Source of the DNA: Saccharothrix obliqua | GTDB taxonomy: Bacteria > Actinomycetota > Actinomycetes > Mycobacteriales > Pseudonocardiaceae | DNA length: 64,000 nucleotides | Assembly (NCBI RefSeq): GCF_019375475.1 | Contig: NZ_JAHXGQ010000006.1 | Location: forward strand, 62,001 to 126,000 | Direction: 5' to 3' | Shown: positions 33,119-41,804 of the stretch, one piece after another | Position numbering within the stretch: the stretch's first letter is position 1 | Layout: each line of letters starts with the position of its first letter | Translations under genes and position numbers: made by a program | Notes under the pieces: generated by a model | Databases searched by the model: none | What the model was told of the DNA's origin: nothing | What the model saw: only the letters and a program-made list of their open reading frames with translations

Positions 33119-34438
33119 GTGAACCTACCCGGTCAGCACCCGAAGCAGGGCGCCAGAAGCCTCGATCCCCACCTGCGCCGGTACGCGGCGCGCACGGCGG
33201 GCATGACGGCATCGGAGATCCGGGCGCTGTTCGCGGTGGCGAGCCGACCCGAGGTGGTGTCCCTGGCGGGGGGGATGCCCCACCTGGCAGCGCTTCCGCT
33301 CGACTCGCTGTCGGCCGAGATCGGCGACCTCATCGCGCAGGACGGCCTGGTCGCGCTCCAGTACGGCTCCGCGCACGGCGTGCCCGAGCTGCGCGAGCAG
33401 ATCTGCGACGTGATGGCGCTGGAGGGCATCTCCGCGCACCCGGACGACGTGGTCGTCACCGTGGGCTCGCAGATGGGCCTGGACATGGTGACCCGGATCT
33501 TCTGCGACCCCGGTGACGTGGTGCTCGCCGAGGGCCCGTCGTACGTCGGCGCGCTGGGCTCGTTCGCCGCCTACCAGGCGCAGGTCGTCCACGTGGCGAT
33601 GGACGCGGACGGCCTGGTGCCCGCCGCGCTGCGCGAGGCGCTGGCGTCCGTCGAGCGGTCCGGTCGCCGGGTCAAGTTCCTCTACACGATCCCGAACTTC
33701 CACAACCCGGCGGGCGTGACGCTGGCCGTCCAGCGGCGGGCGGAGGTGCTGGAGATCTGCCGCGCGCACGGCGTCCTGGTGGTCGAGGACAACCCGTACG
33801 GGCTGCTCGGCTTCGACGGCGTCACGTACCCGGCGCTGCGGTCCACCGACCCGGACAACGTCGTGTACCTGGGCTCGTTCTCCAAGACGTTCGCCGCGGG
33901 CCTGCGCGTGGGCTGGGTGCTCGCGCCGCACGCCGTGCGGGAGAAGCTGGTGCTGGCCGCCGAGTCGGCCACGCTGTGCCCGCCGACGCTCAACCAGCTC
34001 ATCGTGTCGCGCTACCTCTCGACGCACGACTGGAAGGGCCAGGTCAAGGTCTACCGCGAGGCGTACCGCGAGCGCCGGGACGCGGCGATCTCGGCGCTGG
34101 AGCAGCACATGCCGGCTGGTTCCACGTGGAACAAGCCCGCCGGCGGGTTCTACGTGTGGCTGACCGTGCCGGAGGGGATCGACACCAAGGCGATGCTGCC
34201 GCGCGCGGTCACGCAACGCGTGGCGTACGCGTCCGGCACCGGCTTCTACGCGGACGGCCTGGGCAGCCGCCAGTTGCGCATCTCGTACTGCTACCCGACG
34301 CCGGAGCGCATCCGGGAGGGCGTGCGGCGGCTCGCGAACGTCATCAAGGACGAGATGGAGTTGCACGAGACGTTCGGCCCCACGGCCGCGCGGCGTGCCG
34401 TCCCGGGGCCGCAGACCCCCTCGCCCGACACCGCCTGA
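33119..34438 (+). CDS. PLP-dependent aminotransferase (fold type I, 2-aminoadipate/MocR-like class)
   Basis: A 439-residue aminotransferase with the lysine that carries PLP at K256 in GSFSKTFAAGLRVGW. Other class I/II features are SLAGGMPHLAALP, QYGSAHGVPELREQI, IPNFHNPAGVTL and the C-terminal RISYCYPTPERI. It resembles the aminotransferase half of MocR proteins and alpha-aminoadipate or valine-pyruvate type enzymes; the substrate cannot be set. GTG 33119 with GGAG upstream. A parS site (34119-34132) is embedded in its coding sequence, encoding GSTWN. The D-Ala ligase-like gene follows 15 bp later, so the two are probably cotranscribed. Confidence 0.88.
   Translation: MNLPGQHPKQGARSLDPHLRRYAARTAGMTASEIRALFAVASRPEVVSLAGGMPHLAALPLDSLSAEIGDLIAQDGLVALQYGSAHGVPELREQICDVMALEGISAHPDDVVVTVGSQMGLDMVTRIFCDPGDVVLAEGPSYVGALGSFAAYQAQVVHVAMDADGLVPAALREALASVERSGRRVKFLYTIPNFHNPAGVTLAVQRRAEVLEICRAHGVLVVEDNPYGLLGFDGVTYPALRSTDPDNVVYLGSFSKTFAAGLRVGWVLAPHAVREKLVLAAESATLCPPTLNQLIVSRYLSTHDWKGQVKVYREAYRERRDAAISALEQHMPAGSTWNKPAGGFYVWLTVPEGIDTKAMLPRAVTQRVAYASGTGFYADGLGSRQLRISYCYPTPERIREGVRRLANVIKDEMELHETFGPTAARRAVPGPQTPSPDTA
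34119..34132. other. parS site inside the aminotransferase gene
   Basis: GTTCCACGTGGAAC, a perfect 14-bp palindrome and variant of the actinobacterial parS GTTTCACGTGAAAC. It is about 3 kb from the main parS cluster. Confidence 0.85.
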
Positions 34439-34453
34439 TCAGGAGAAGAGAAG

Positions 34454-35398
34454 TTGTCTGACCGCTGGGTCGCTGTGCTGTCCGGTGGCCTGTCGCACGA
34501 GCGCGAGGTGAGCCTGCGGTCCGGTCGCCGGCTCTCCGCCGCGTTGCGTTCGGCGGGTCTGGTCGTGGAGGAGTGGGACGCCGACACCCAGCTCGTGCAC
34601 CGGTTGCACGAGCACCGCCCCGACGCCGTCGTGGTCGCCCTGCACGGCGGTGAGGGCGAGAACGGGTCCGTGCAGACGATCCTGGAGATGCTCGGCGTGC
34701 CGTTCGTCGGGACGGACTCCCGCGCGTGCCGCCGCGCCTGGGACAAGCCGACCGCGAAGGCGGAGCTGGCGCGGGCCGGGCTGACGACGCCGGAGTGGGC
34801 CGTGCTGCCGCACGCGACGTTCCGCGAGCTGGGTGCGCAGCCCGTGCTGGACGCCCTGGTGGAGCGACTGGGCCTGCCGCTGATGTTGAAGCCGGACCAG
34901 GGCGGGTCGGCGCTGGGCGCGCAGGTGGTGCGGGAGGCGGCCGAGCTGCCCGCCGCGATGGTCGGGTGCCTGGCGTACGGGGACACCGTGCTCGCGGAGC
35001 GGTACGTGGAGGGCGTCGAGGTGGCCGTCGCGGTGGTGGACGGTCCGGACGGGCCGTACGCGTTGCCGCCGGTGGAGATCGTGCCGGAGAGCGGCGTGTA
35101 CGACTACACCGCCCGGTACACCGCGGGGCTGACCGACTTCCACGCGCCGGCTCGGTTGGCCGACAAGGCCGCCCACGCGGTGGGGGAGCTGGCGGTGGCG
35201 GCGCACCGGCTGCTCGGGTTGCGGGACGTGTCGCGCACCGACGCCGTCGTGGCGGCGGACGGCACGGTCCACTTCCTGGAGGTGAACGTGTCGCCGGGCC
35301 TGACCGAGACGTCGTTGCTGCCGATGGCGGTGGAGGCGGCGGGTGCTTCGCTCGGGGAGATCTACGCCGGTCTCGTGGAGCGCGCCGTGTCGCGTTGA
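34454..35398 (+). CDS. D-alanine-D-alanine ligase family ATP-grasp enzyme
   Basis: A 314-residue ATP-grasp ligase. Visible features are the N-terminal VLSGGLSHEREVSLRSG, LHGGEGENGSVQ, the ATP-grasp part LMLKPDQGGSALGAQVV and the metal-binding end FLEVNVSPGLTETSLLPM. This is the D-Ala-D-Ala ligase pattern, though M. tuberculosis keeps its ddl elsewhere, so this may be a second copy or a related dipeptide ligase. TTG 34454 is preceded by GGAGAAGAGAAG. Located beside parB, it ends before a strong bidirectional terminator. Confidence 0.85.
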   Translation: MSDRWVAVLSGGLSHEREVSLRSGRRLSAALRSAGLVVEEWDADTQLVHRLHEHRPDAVVVALHGGEGENGSVQTILEMLGVPFVGTDSRACRRAWDKPTAKAELARAGLTTPEWAVLPHATFRELGAQPVLDALVERLGLPLMLKPDQGGSALGAQVVREAAELPAAMVGCLAYGDTVLAERYVEGVEVAVAVVDGPDGPYALPPVEIVPESGVYDYTARYTAGLTDFHAPARLADKAAHAVGELAVAAHRLLGLRDVSRTDAVVAADGTVHFLEVNVSPGLTETSLLPMAVEAAGASLGEIYAGLVERAVSR

Positions 35399-35408
35399 TC
35401 GACCGAAC

Positions 35409-35443
35409 ATGACTACGGCCCCGCAGTGCGGGGCCGTAGTCAT
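35409..35443. terminator. Bidirectional terminator between ddl-like gene and parB
   Basis: ATGACTACGGCCCCGCA (35409-35425) and its exact reverse complement (35427-35443) are separated by one base: a 17-bp stem between converging operons, followed by a T-rich CATTTAGC. Confidence 0.88.
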
Positions 35444-35490
35444 TTAGCTACCAGACGTAATCATCACCGTGACATAAGGGCCGTGGGTGA

Positions 35491-36474
35491 TCACACGTCT
35501 GTCGTACGTGTCCGATTTGCCGCTTCCGGCGACATGAGCTGGATGATCCGCTCCAGGTCGTCCACGGAGCCGAACTCGACCACGATCCGGCCCTTCCGCT
35601 GGCCCAGCTCCACCTTGACCCGCGTGTCGAAGTCGTCCGACAGCCGCTCCGCCAACTCCTGGAGCCCCGGCGCGAGGACGGGCTTGCGCCGCACCTGCTT
35701 CGCCTTCGCCGGCTCGGCCGACTTCGCCAGCGTCACGGCTTCCTCGGTCGCGCGCACCGACATGCCCTCGGCCACGATCCGGGTCGCCAGCTCCTCCTGC
35801 ACGCCCGGGTCCTCCAGGCCGAGCAACGCACGCGCGTGCCCCGCCGACAACACGCCGGCCGCCACCCGCCGCTGCACGGGGAGGGGCAGCTTCAGCAGGC
35901 GGATCGTGTTGGTCACGACCGGGCGGCTGCGGCCGATGCGGTCCGCCAGCTCCTCGTGGGTGACGCCGAACTCCTGGAGCAGCTGCTGGTACGCCGCCGC
36001 CTCCTCCAGCGGGTTGAGCTGGACGCGGTGGATGTTCTCCAGCAGGGCGTCCCGCAGCATCACGTCGTCCGCGGTCCGGCGGACGATGGCCGGGATCGTC
36101 GTCAGCCCGGCGAGCTGGGTGGCCCGCCACCGGCGCTCGCCCATCACCAGCTCGTAGCTGCCCGGCCCGACCGCGCGCACGACGATCGGCTGCATCAGGC
36201 CGAACTCGCGGATGGAGTGCTCCAGCTCGCGCAGCGCCTCCTCGTCGAACACCTGGCGCGGCTGCTTCGGGTTGGTGCGGATCGCCGTGACCGGCAGCTC
36301 CTGGTACACCGCGCCGGCCACCTCGCCCGCGGGTGTTTCCGTGAAGGGCTCGCTGGGCGCAGGGGTGGTCCCGGTTCGGACCGCCCGGATCGGGGTCGGG
36401 GCGCCCACCGGGGGTCCGCTCGGGATCAGTGCCGCCAGACCGCGGCCGAGGCCACCCTTGCGCTGTTCCGTCAT
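35491..36474 (-). CDS. parB: Chromosome partitioning protein ParB
   Basis: A 327-residue CTP-dependent DNA clamp that loads at parS. The start is the usual [14 protein letters not shown]; the N-terminal domain has ITxNPxQPR-like [15 protein letters not shown], the arginine patch [13 protein letters not shown], and [19 protein letters not shown]; the HTH is [27 protein letters not shown]; the C-terminal dimer domain follows. ATG 36474 overlaps the parA stop (ATGA). It works with ParA and the parS sites listed here to segregate origins. Confidence 0.97.
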   Translation of the reverse strand: MTEQRKGGLGRGLAALIPSGPPVGAPTPIRAVRTGTTPAPSEPFTETPAGEVAGAVYQELPVTAIRTNPKQPRQVFDEEALRELEHSIREFGLMQPIVVRAVGPGSYELVMGERRWRATQLAGLTTIPAIVRRTADDVMLRDALLENIHRVQLNPLEEAAAYQQLLQEFGVTHEELADRIGRSRPVVTNTIRLLKLPLPVQRRVAAGVLSAGHARALLGLEDPGVQEELATRIVAEGMSVRATEEAVTLAKSAEPAKAKQVRRKPVLAPGLQELAERLSDDFDTRVKVELGQRKGRIVVEFGSVDDLERIIQLMSPEAANRTRTTDV

Positions 36475-37490
36475 GCCGTCCCCATCTCCGCGCCGCGTTC
36501 GGCGATCTCCCGTGCCGCGTCCAAGTAGCTCATCGCGCCGCGCGAGCCGGGGTCGTAGGTGAGCACCGTCTGACCGAAGCCCGGTGCCTCCGACACCTTC
36601 ACGCTGCGCGGGATGACCGTGCGGAGCACCGTGTCGCCGAAGTGGCCGCGCACCTCGCTGGTCACCTGGTCGGCGAGCTTCGTGCGGCCGTCGTACATGG
36701 TGAGCAGGATCGTGGACACGCTCAGCGTCGGGTTCAGGTGCGCCTGCACCAGCTCGATGTTGCGGAGGAGCTGTCCCAGGCCCTCCAGCGCGTAATACTC
36801 GCACTGGATCGGGATCAGCACCTCCTGCGCCGCGACCATCGCGTTGACGGTCAGCAGGCCCAGCGACGGCGGGCAGTCGATGAACACGTAGTCCGGGCGG
36901 ATCGGCTCCAGCGCCTCCGGGCTCAACGCCTCCTTCAGGCGTGATTCACGGGCGACCATCGAGACGAGTTCGATCTCCGCGCCCGCGAGGTCGATCGTGG
37001 CGGGCACGCAGTACAGGTTGGGGGACTGGTTGCTGACCTGGGCGGCCTCGGCGACGGACAGCTCACCGATCAGCACCTCGTACACGGAGGGGGTGCCGGA
37101 CCGGTGCTCGACGGCCAACGCGGTGCTGGCGTTGCCCTGCGGGTCCAGGTCGATCACGAGGACCTTGAGGCCGTGGATGGCGAGCGCGGCGGCCAGGTTC
37201 ACCGTGCTGGTCGTCTTGCCGACACCGCCCTTCTGGTTCGCGACGGTGAGGACGCGGCGGCGGGCGGGGCGGGGGAGTTGGGAGGAGTCGGGGTGCAGAA
37301 CACGGGTAGCGCGTGCTGCTTCCTCCGCGATGGGGGTCCACACGGTGCTGTCTCCTGCGTTGTCGTCCGAGCCGTTGGTGGTCGGGCCGTTGTCGGGGCG
37401 GAGCGCTGCACCCGCACCTGCCGGTTCGGTTTCACGTGGAACACCGGCCGCTTGGAACACCGGTTGCAGGGGGTCGGGGTGCACGGTCAC
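36471..37490 (-). CDS. parA: Chromosome partitioning ATPase ParA
   Basis: A 339-residue Walker-type ATPase. The deviant Walker A is KGGVGKTT (87-94 region), with [14 protein letters not shown] and [17 protein letters not shown] as the A' and B motifs. About 80 residues of poorly conserved sequence precede the ATPase domain; a parS site (37429-37442) encodes part of that extension (VPRET). GTG 37490 overlaps the rsmG stop (GTGA), and no shorter start is needed because ATPase-like sequence begins only at residue 79. A shorter start inside the extension is possible. Confidence 0.96.
   Translation of the reverse strand: MTVHPDPLQPVFQAAGVPRETEPAGAGAALRPDNGPTTNGSDDNAGDSTVWTPIAEEAARATRVLHPDSSQLPRPARRRVLTVANQKGGVGKTTSTVNLAAALAIHGLKVLVIDLDPQGNASTALAVEHRSGTPSVYEVLIGELSVAEAAQVSNQSPNLYCVPATIDLAGAEIELVSMVARESRLKEALSPEALEPIRPDYVFIDCPPSLGLLTVNAMVAAQEVLIPIQCEYYALEGLGQLLRNIELVQAHLNPTLSVSTILLTMYDGRTKLADQVTSEVRGHFGDTVLRTVIPRSVKVSEAPGFGQTVLTYDPGSRGAMSYLDAAREIAERGAEMGTA
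37429..37442. other. parS site inside the parA N-terminal extension
   Basis: GTTTCACGTGGAAC, the commonest parS form in this window, lying within codons 17-21 of parA. Confidence 0.88.
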
Positions 37491-38164
37491 CGATCCTTCC
37501 TTCTCCGCCGCGTGCCGTCACGGCGGCTCGCCTGCTCGTCGCGCTCCACCAGCACGACGGTGGTCGGCAGTTCGAGTACGTCACCACCGCAGGCGGTCAC
37601 GCGGGGCCGGACGCCACCGGCTCGCCGCACCGCCTCGGCGTCGCGCTCCAGTTCCTCCTCGGCGCTCTCGCCCTTGAGGGCGACCAGCAGACCGCCGGGG
37701 CGGAGGAGGGGGAGGCACCACCGGGAGAGCCGTTCGAGCGGGGCCACGGCGCGTGCCGTCACGACGTCGCTGCCCGCCAGCCGGTCCCGCACCGCCACCT
37801 CCTCGGCCCGCCCCCGGAGGACGTGGACCTCCAGTTCCAGCGCCTCGACCACCTCGGACAGCCACGTCACGCGACGGGCCATCGGCTCCAAGAGCGTGAG
37901 GTCGAGGTCGGGGCGGGCGATCGCCAGGGGGATGCCCGGCAAGCCCGCGCCCGAGCCTACGTCCACCACCCGGCAACCTTGGGGAAGCAACTCCGCGATG
38001 ACCGCGGAATTGAGGATGTGCCGCTCCCAGAGGCGGTCGACCTCGCGCGGACCGATGAGCCCGCGCTCGACCCCGTGCTCCACGAGCAGGTCCCGGAAGG
38101 CGACCGCCTTGGGGTAGTGGTCACCGAAAACCCGCTGCGCGCGGTCCTCCAGAGGTGCGGCCAT
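37487..38164 (-). CDS. rsmG: 16S rRNA (guanine527-N7) methyltransferase RsmG
   Basis: A 225-residue SAM-dependent methyltransferase (GidB). The SAM site is VVDVGSGAGLPGIPLAIARP, preceded by LWERHILNSAVIAELLP and followed by MARRVTWLSEVVEALEL, all typical. It methylates G527 of 16S rRNA; loss gives low-level streptomycin resistance in other actinobacteria. Overlaps parA by 4 bases in the rsmG-parA-parB operon. Just upstream of its start is a perfect parS (38174-38187). The C-terminal tail [12 protein letters not shown] is basic. Confidence 0.95.
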   Translation of the reverse strand: MAAPLEDRAQRVFGDHYPKAVAFRDLLVEHGVERGLIGPREVDRLWERHILNSAVIAELLPQGCRVVDVGSGAGLPGIPLAIARPDLDLTLLEPMARRVTWLSEVVEALELEVHVLRGRAEEVAVRDRLAGSDVVTARAVAPLERLSRWCLPLLRPGGLLVALKGESAEEELERDAEAVRRAGGVRPRVTACGGDVLELPTTVVLVERDEQASRRDGTRRRRKDR

Positions 38165-38173
38165 GTCTCCGTC

Positions 38174-38423
38174 GTTTCACGTGAAACCACGCGGCGGTAC
38201 CGCGCCGGGTGGGTTGGCGGGGGCGGCCACGGGGGCGGCGGGCGCCCCGCTGGTGTGCCGGTGCCCACTATGACGGATCACCCCGGCGACACGCCAAATC
38301 GACGTGATCAGACCGACGGTGTTTCACGTGGAACGGTGAGCCGGGGTTCCACGCGGCGCGGCGTTCCACGTGAAACGGGCGGTGTTTCACGTGGAACGTG
38401 ATGGCGCGTGTTTCACGTGGAAC
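38174..38423. other. parS cluster, five sites in 250 bp
   Basis: Sites: GTTTCACGTGAAAC at 38174-38187 (perfect palindrome), GTTTCACGTGGAAC at 38321-38334, GTTCCACGTGAAAC at 38363-38376, GTTTCACGTGGAAC at 38384-38397 and 38410-38423. A degenerate copy, GTTCCACGCGGCGC, begins at 38346. The last three sites are 21 and 26 bp apart. This gap between rsmG and the Nudix gene (38165-38412) has no gene and is probably the main ParB loading centre, about 5.5 kb from oriC. It also contains the rsmG-parAB promoter. Confidence 0.93.
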
Positions 38424-38871
38424 GTGGCGGGCGGCCGTCCGGCGGTCGCGTCCGGTACATCTCCAGCCCGACGTCCACCGACTCCACCCGGTCCAGGCCC
38501 GGCACGTCCGCCAGCGGGAACCACGCGGCGCGGTCCGTCGAGCCGCCCACCTCGTACCGCAGTTCGCCACCCACCACCGCCGCCTCGTACAGGATGCGGA
38601 TGCGGTGGTAGTCCACGTCGTCGCCATCGGAGTTGAGCGGGCCGCGCACGCTCTGGATGCCGAGCAGCCGACGCACCTCCGCGTGGTACCCGGTCTCCTC
38701 GTGCACCTCGCGGATCACGGCGTCGTACGGGTCCTCGCCGTGGTCGACCCCGCCGCCGGGCAAAATCCACCGTGGCCGCTCCGGCCCCAACCACCGCGAC
38801 AGCAGGATGCGGTCCTCCTCCACGATCACCGCGTAGGCGGCGACCCGGAGCTTCCGGATGATCTCACTCAT
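38413..38871 (-). CDS. Nudix hydrolase
   Basis: A 152-residue Nudix protein with box GGGVDHGEDPYDAVIREVHEETGY (complete catalytic pattern). The rest of the fold is ordinary (AYAVIVEEDRILLSRWLG; WILPGG). Substrate unknown. Its last residues (R-S-T-stop) are encoded by the parS site at 38410-38423. It lies between two parS clusters and points away from the origin. ATG 38871 follows a parS site (38881-38894) ten bases upstream, so ParB spreading could affect its promoter. Confidence 0.88.
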   Translation of the reverse strand: MSEIIRKLRVAAYAVIVEEDRILLSRWLGPERPRWILPGGGVDHGEDPYDAVIREVHEETGYHAEVRRLLGIQSVRGPLNSDGDDVDYHRIRILYEAAVVGGELRYEVGGSTDRAAWFPLADVPGLDRVESVDVGLEMYRTRPPDGRPPRST

Positions 38872-38880
38872 GCCGCGACC

Positions 38881-38894
38881 GTTTCACGTGGAAC
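38881..38894. other. parS site upstream of the Nudix gene
   Basis: GTTTCACGTGGAAC, immediately upstream of the Nudix start codon on the minus strand. Confidence 0.9.
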
Positions 38895-38931
38895 ACGAGC
38901 GCGGAAGCATTTCGCCGAAGCCCGGCACGCA

Positions 38932-38969
38932 AAACGGCCCCTTGTTCCACGTGGAACAAGGGGCCGTTT
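38932..38969 (-). terminator. jag operon terminator with parS at its centre
   Basis: A perfect 38-bp palindrome without a loop: AAACGGCCCCTTGTTCCAC (38932-38950) and its exact reverse complement (38951-38969). It lies 15 bp after the jag stop and, read on the minus strand, ends in TTTT. Its central 14 bp (38944-38957) are GTTCCACGTGGAAC, a parS site. One sequence therefore combines an intrinsic terminator and a ParB site. Confidence 0.88.
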
Positions 38970-38983
38970 CGGCACTGCGCGCG

Positions 38984-39526
38984 TCAGCCCTTGGGCAGCA
39001 CCACGACCCGGCGCTGCGGCTCCTCGCCCTCGCTCTCGCTGTGCACGCCCGCCACCGCGGCGACGGCGTCGTGCACCACCTTGCGCTCGAACGGGGTCAT
39101 CGGGTGCAGCCGCACCTTCTCACCCGTGGCGAGCACCTTCTCGGCAGTCGTCCGGCCGAGGTCGGCCAGCTCGGCCCGCCGCCCGGCACGCCAGCCCGCG
39201 ACGTCCAGCATGAGCCGGCTGCGCACGCCGGTCTCCTGCTGCACGGCCAGCCGCGTGAGTTCCTGAAGCGACTCCAGCACGGTGCCGCGGGGACCGACGA
39301 GCTTCTCCAGGTCGTCCCCGCCGTCGATGCTGACGATCGCCCGGCCGGCCTCGACGTCGAGGTCGATGTCGCCGTCGTAGTCGAGCAGGTCGAGCAGTCT
39401 CTCCAGGTAGTCCCCGGCGATGTCGCCCTCCTGGACGAGCAGGTCCTCCGAAGTCCCCGACCGCGCCGGCGGGACCTCGTCAGCCTCCGGTGCGTCCACG
39501 TCGGTCGCCTGCAACGTCTCCGACAC
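38984..39526 (-). CDS. jag: Jag/KhpB (EloR) RNA-binding protein
   Basis: A 180-residue protein with a KH-type domain (about 35-105, LEKLVGPRGTVLESLQELTR) and an R3H domain (about 115-180, MTPFERKVVHDAVAAV). It lacks the Jag_N domain, as actinobacterial forms do. Jag/KhpB binds RNA and influences division and elongation; the gene always follows yidC, and M. tuberculosis Rv3920c is the counterpart. It is the last gene of the rpmH-rnpA-yidD-yidC-jag operon, ending at the terminator at 38932. Confidence 0.93.
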   Translation of the reverse strand: MSETLQATDVDAPEADEVPPARSGTSEDLLVQEGDIAGDYLERLLDLLDYDGDIDLDVEAGRAIVSIDGGDDLEKLVGPRGTVLESLQELTRLAVQQETGVRSRLMLDVAGWRAGRRAELADLGRTTAEKVLATGEKVRLHPMTPFERKVVHDAVAAVAGVHSESEGEEPQRRVVVLPKG

Positions 39527-39544
39527 GATGTCTCCTCTCCAGGG

Positions 39545-40603
39545 TCAACGACGCCTCTTGTTGCCCTGCTTCTTGCCAGGGGATCGGTCTGGGCTCAGAC
39601 CGGGAATCTCGGTGGCCGGCTTCCCGTTCGCGGTCGTCTCGTCGGACGACTCGGCGGGCTCCGCGTCGGCGGGCTCCGGGTCCTGCTTCTTGGCGGCGGC
39701 CTTGGCCGCGGGCTTGGCGCCGGCGGCCGGCTTCACGCCGGGCGCGGGCTTGGCGCCGGGCTTCGGCTTCACGCCGGGCTTCGGGGCCAGCGCCTGCCGC
39801 TGCTGCACGGCGGCTTCCTTCTTCGCCGCTTCCTCGCGGTCGATGCGGTGGTACACGACGTACTGCTGCGCGAGCGTCCACGCGTTGTTGCTCAGCCAGT
39901 ACAGCAGGATCGCGATGGGGAAGAAGAAACCACCGACCAGGACGCCCAGCGGGAAGATGTAAAGCGTCAGCTTGTTCATGATCGCGGTCTGCGGGTTCTC
40001 CGCCGCGACCTGCGTCTGCCGGGCCACCGAGTGCCGCGCCGTGAAGTGGGTCGCGATCGACGCGATGATCATCAGCGGGATCGCGACGTACAGCACCGAG
40101 ACGCGCTCGGTGCCGAAGTTCACCAGCTCGTTGTCGGGCATCGTGATGAACGTCGACAGGTTCGCGCCGAACAGCTTGGCGTTGACGAACGAGTCCACGC
40201 CCTGCGCGTCGAAGAAGTAGACCTCGCCCCAGCCGGGCTTGAACGAGCGCAGCACGTGGAACAGACCGATGAACACCGGGATCTGCACCAGCATCGGCAG
40301 GCAGCCGCCGAGCGGGTTCACGCCGTGCTCGGACTGGAGCTTCTGCATCTCCTGCGCCTGGCGCTGGCGGTCGTTCGCGTACTTCTTCTTGATCTTCTGG
40401 AGTTCCGGCGCGAACTCCTGCATCTTGCGCATCGACCGGACCTGGCCGACGAACGGCTTGAACAGCAGGGCGCGCAGGGTGAACACCAGGAACACCACGG
40501 ACAGTGCCCAGGCGATCCCGCTCGACTCGCCGAAGACGTGGCCGAACACCCAGTGCCAACACCACAGGATGAAGGACACCGGGTAGTAGATGAAGTTGAG
40601 CAC
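39545..40603 (-). CDS. yidC: Membrane protein insertase YidC
   Basis: A 352-residue insertase of the YidC/Oxa1 family. Five membrane helices are visible (about 3-25, 29-50, ~103-122, ~167-187, ~218-245); helix 2 is followed by the cytosolic loop RSMRKMQEFAPELQKIKKKYAND with basic residues, and GGCLPMLVQIPVFIGLFHVL is a family signature. The tail (270-352) is a lysine, proline and alanine-rich ribosome-facing extension with KPGVKPKPGAKPAPG repeats. It inserts proteins alone or with SecYEG. 18 bp upstream of jag. Confidence 0.96.
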   Translation of the reverse strand: MLNFIYYPVSFILWCWHWVFGHVFGESSGIAWALSVVFLVFTLRALLFKPFVGQVRSMRKMQEFAPELQKIKKKYANDRQRQAQEMQKLQSEHGVNPLGGCLPMLVQIPVFIGLFHVLRSFKPGWGEVYFFDAQGVDSFVNAKLFGANLSTFITMPDNELVNFGTERVSVLYVAIPLMIIASIATHFTARHSVARQTQVAAENPQTAIMNKLTLYIFPLGVLVGGFFFPIAILLYWLSNNAWTLAQQYVVYHRIDREEAAKKEAAVQQRQALAPKPGVKPKPGAKPAPGVKPAAGAKPAAKAAAKKQDPEPADAEPAESSDETTANGKPATEIPGLSPDRSPGKKQGNKRRR

Positions 40604-40606
40604 TGA

Positions 40607-40876
40607 CTACTCCTCGGCAGGAAGGTCGGGGACCGTGGTTCGCCTCGGCGGAACGGGGTCCAGGCCACCAGGGTGCCAGGGTCCGCAGCGGCCGAGCCGG
40701 CGGATCGCCAGCCAGGACCCGCGCAGCGGACCGTGGACGGTCAACGCCTCCACCGCGTACGTGCTGCAACTCGGGTGGAAACGGCAAGTCGGGGGCAGCG
40801 CGGGGGAGATGAACCGCCGGTAGAAGTGGATCGGCAGCAACAACACCCGCGTCACGGGGCTCACCCGGTCGCTCAT
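40607..40876 (-). CDS. yidD: Membrane protein insertion efficiency factor YidD
   Basis: An 89-residue protein with the YidD pattern: [34 protein letters not shown], and [18 protein letters not shown]. The three conserved cysteines are present. Short for a membrane-associated factor and attached peripherally. ATG 40876 overlaps the rnpA stop (ATGA), and 3 bp separate its stop from yidC. Confidence 0.95.
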   Translation of the reverse strand: MSDRVSPVTRVLLLPIHFYRRFISPALPPTCRFHPSCSTYAVEALTVHGPLRGSWLAIRRLGRCGPWHPGGLDPVPPRRTTVPDLPAEE

Positions 40877-41229
40877 CGCGACAACCTGCGCAGCGCGGCG
40901 TCGAAGTCCTCGCCCAGCTCGGCGCTGCTCGCCGCGGCGGCCGGCGCGAGCGCGCGCACCACCAGCGACGTACCGGGGGGCAACGCGTCCAGCCGGTCCC
41001 GCACCACGTGCCGCAGGCGACGGCTCACGCGGTGCCGGACGACGGAGTTGCCCACGGCTTTGCTCACGACGAAGCCCACCTTGGAGCACTCCAAGGTGGG
41101 CTGCGCCAACGGATCAGTGGCGGGCACGAGGGCGTGCACCACCAGCCGGGGCCGGCCGGCCCGGCGGCCTCGGCGGACCACCAGGCCGAAGTCCTGGCTG
41201 CGGGTCAGCCGGTTGGCCGCGGGTAGCAC
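40873..41229 (-). CDS. rnpA: Ribonuclease P protein component
   Basis: A 118-residue protein subunit of RNase P, which removes 5' leaders from pre-tRNA. It begins [20 protein letters not shown] and carries the RNR motif [21 protein letters not shown] 41229 was chosen over a longer reading because LPAxxRL is the usual start. It lies 13 bp after rpmH and overlaps yidD. Confidence 0.95.
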   Translation of the reverse strand: MLPAANRLTRSQDFGLVVRRGRRAGRPRLVVHALVPATDPLAQPTLECSKVGFVVSKAVGNSVVRHRVSRRLRHVVRDRLDALPPGTSLVVRALAPAAAASSAELGEDFDAALRRLSR

Positions 41230-41242
41230 GGCGCTGCGGCGA

Positions 41243-41386
41243 TCAGGCGGACAGCTGCTTGCGGCCCTTGCCACGGCGCGCGGCCAGGATGGCGCGACCG
41301 GCGCGGGTGCGCATACGCAGCCGGAAGCCGTGCGTCTTCGCGCGGCGGCGGTTGTTGGGCTGGAAGGTGCGCTTACCCTTGCTCAC
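41243..41386 (-). CDS. rpmH: 50S ribosomal protein L34
   Basis: A 47-residue, very basic protein: [20 protein letters not shown], then [20 protein letters not shown]. This is the canonical L34, first gene of the leftward operon and the usual neighbour of dnaA. GTG 41386 gives the standard length. Confidence 0.97.
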   Translation of the reverse strand: MSKGKRTFQPNNRRRAKTHGFRLRMRTRAGRAILAARRGKGRKQLSA

Positions 41387-41804
41387 GGTCGGACTCCCGG
41401 TGCTTAACGTCTGTGGTCGTCCCCGGCGGGTCCATGGGCGCGCGAAGGGCACGCCTCGCGAACGGAGACCGGTCCAGGGTACGCAGCCCCGGGTGCGGAC
41501 TCAAATCGGGGGGTGCCGACGGCGCACCCGGGTGGGTAAAGCGCTTGCGGCGGGGCAGCGCCTTGTGGCACCGCCCCGCGCCTTGTTAGCGTGCTGCCTT
41601 CGCGGGTGGCCGCGGGCCGGAGCAGACGACGCGTCACGCCGCCGCCGGGCGTTCGGAAAGCTACGAGGGACCCACTGCGTTCCGACGCGCGTTAGTGCAC
41701 AGTTGTGGATAACTCTGTGGATGCCTCTATTCTCCGTGTCCACGTCGTGGCGGTCCCCGGGGGATCGATCGCGGGACAGTCACCGAGGGGAGGGGAGCGC
41801 GGAG
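41387..41804. promoter_or_regulatory. rpmH-dnaA divergent control region with DnaA boxes
   Basis: These 418 bp carry no gene. TGTGGATAA (41704-41712) is a perfect DnaA box on the minus strand (TTATCCACA), and TGTGGATGC (41716-41724) a two-mismatch second copy; they sit about 90 bp before the dnaA start, fitting DnaA autoregulation. Inverted GC-rich arms (GCGGGGC ... GCCCCGC) lie near 41552-41585. The dnaA ribosome site is GGGAG at 41791. Confidence 0.7.

Noticed and set aside
36471..38164. Frameshift or fusion between rsmG, parA and parB
   Set aside because: The genes meet by simple 4-base GTGA/ATGA overlaps and each protein is complete.
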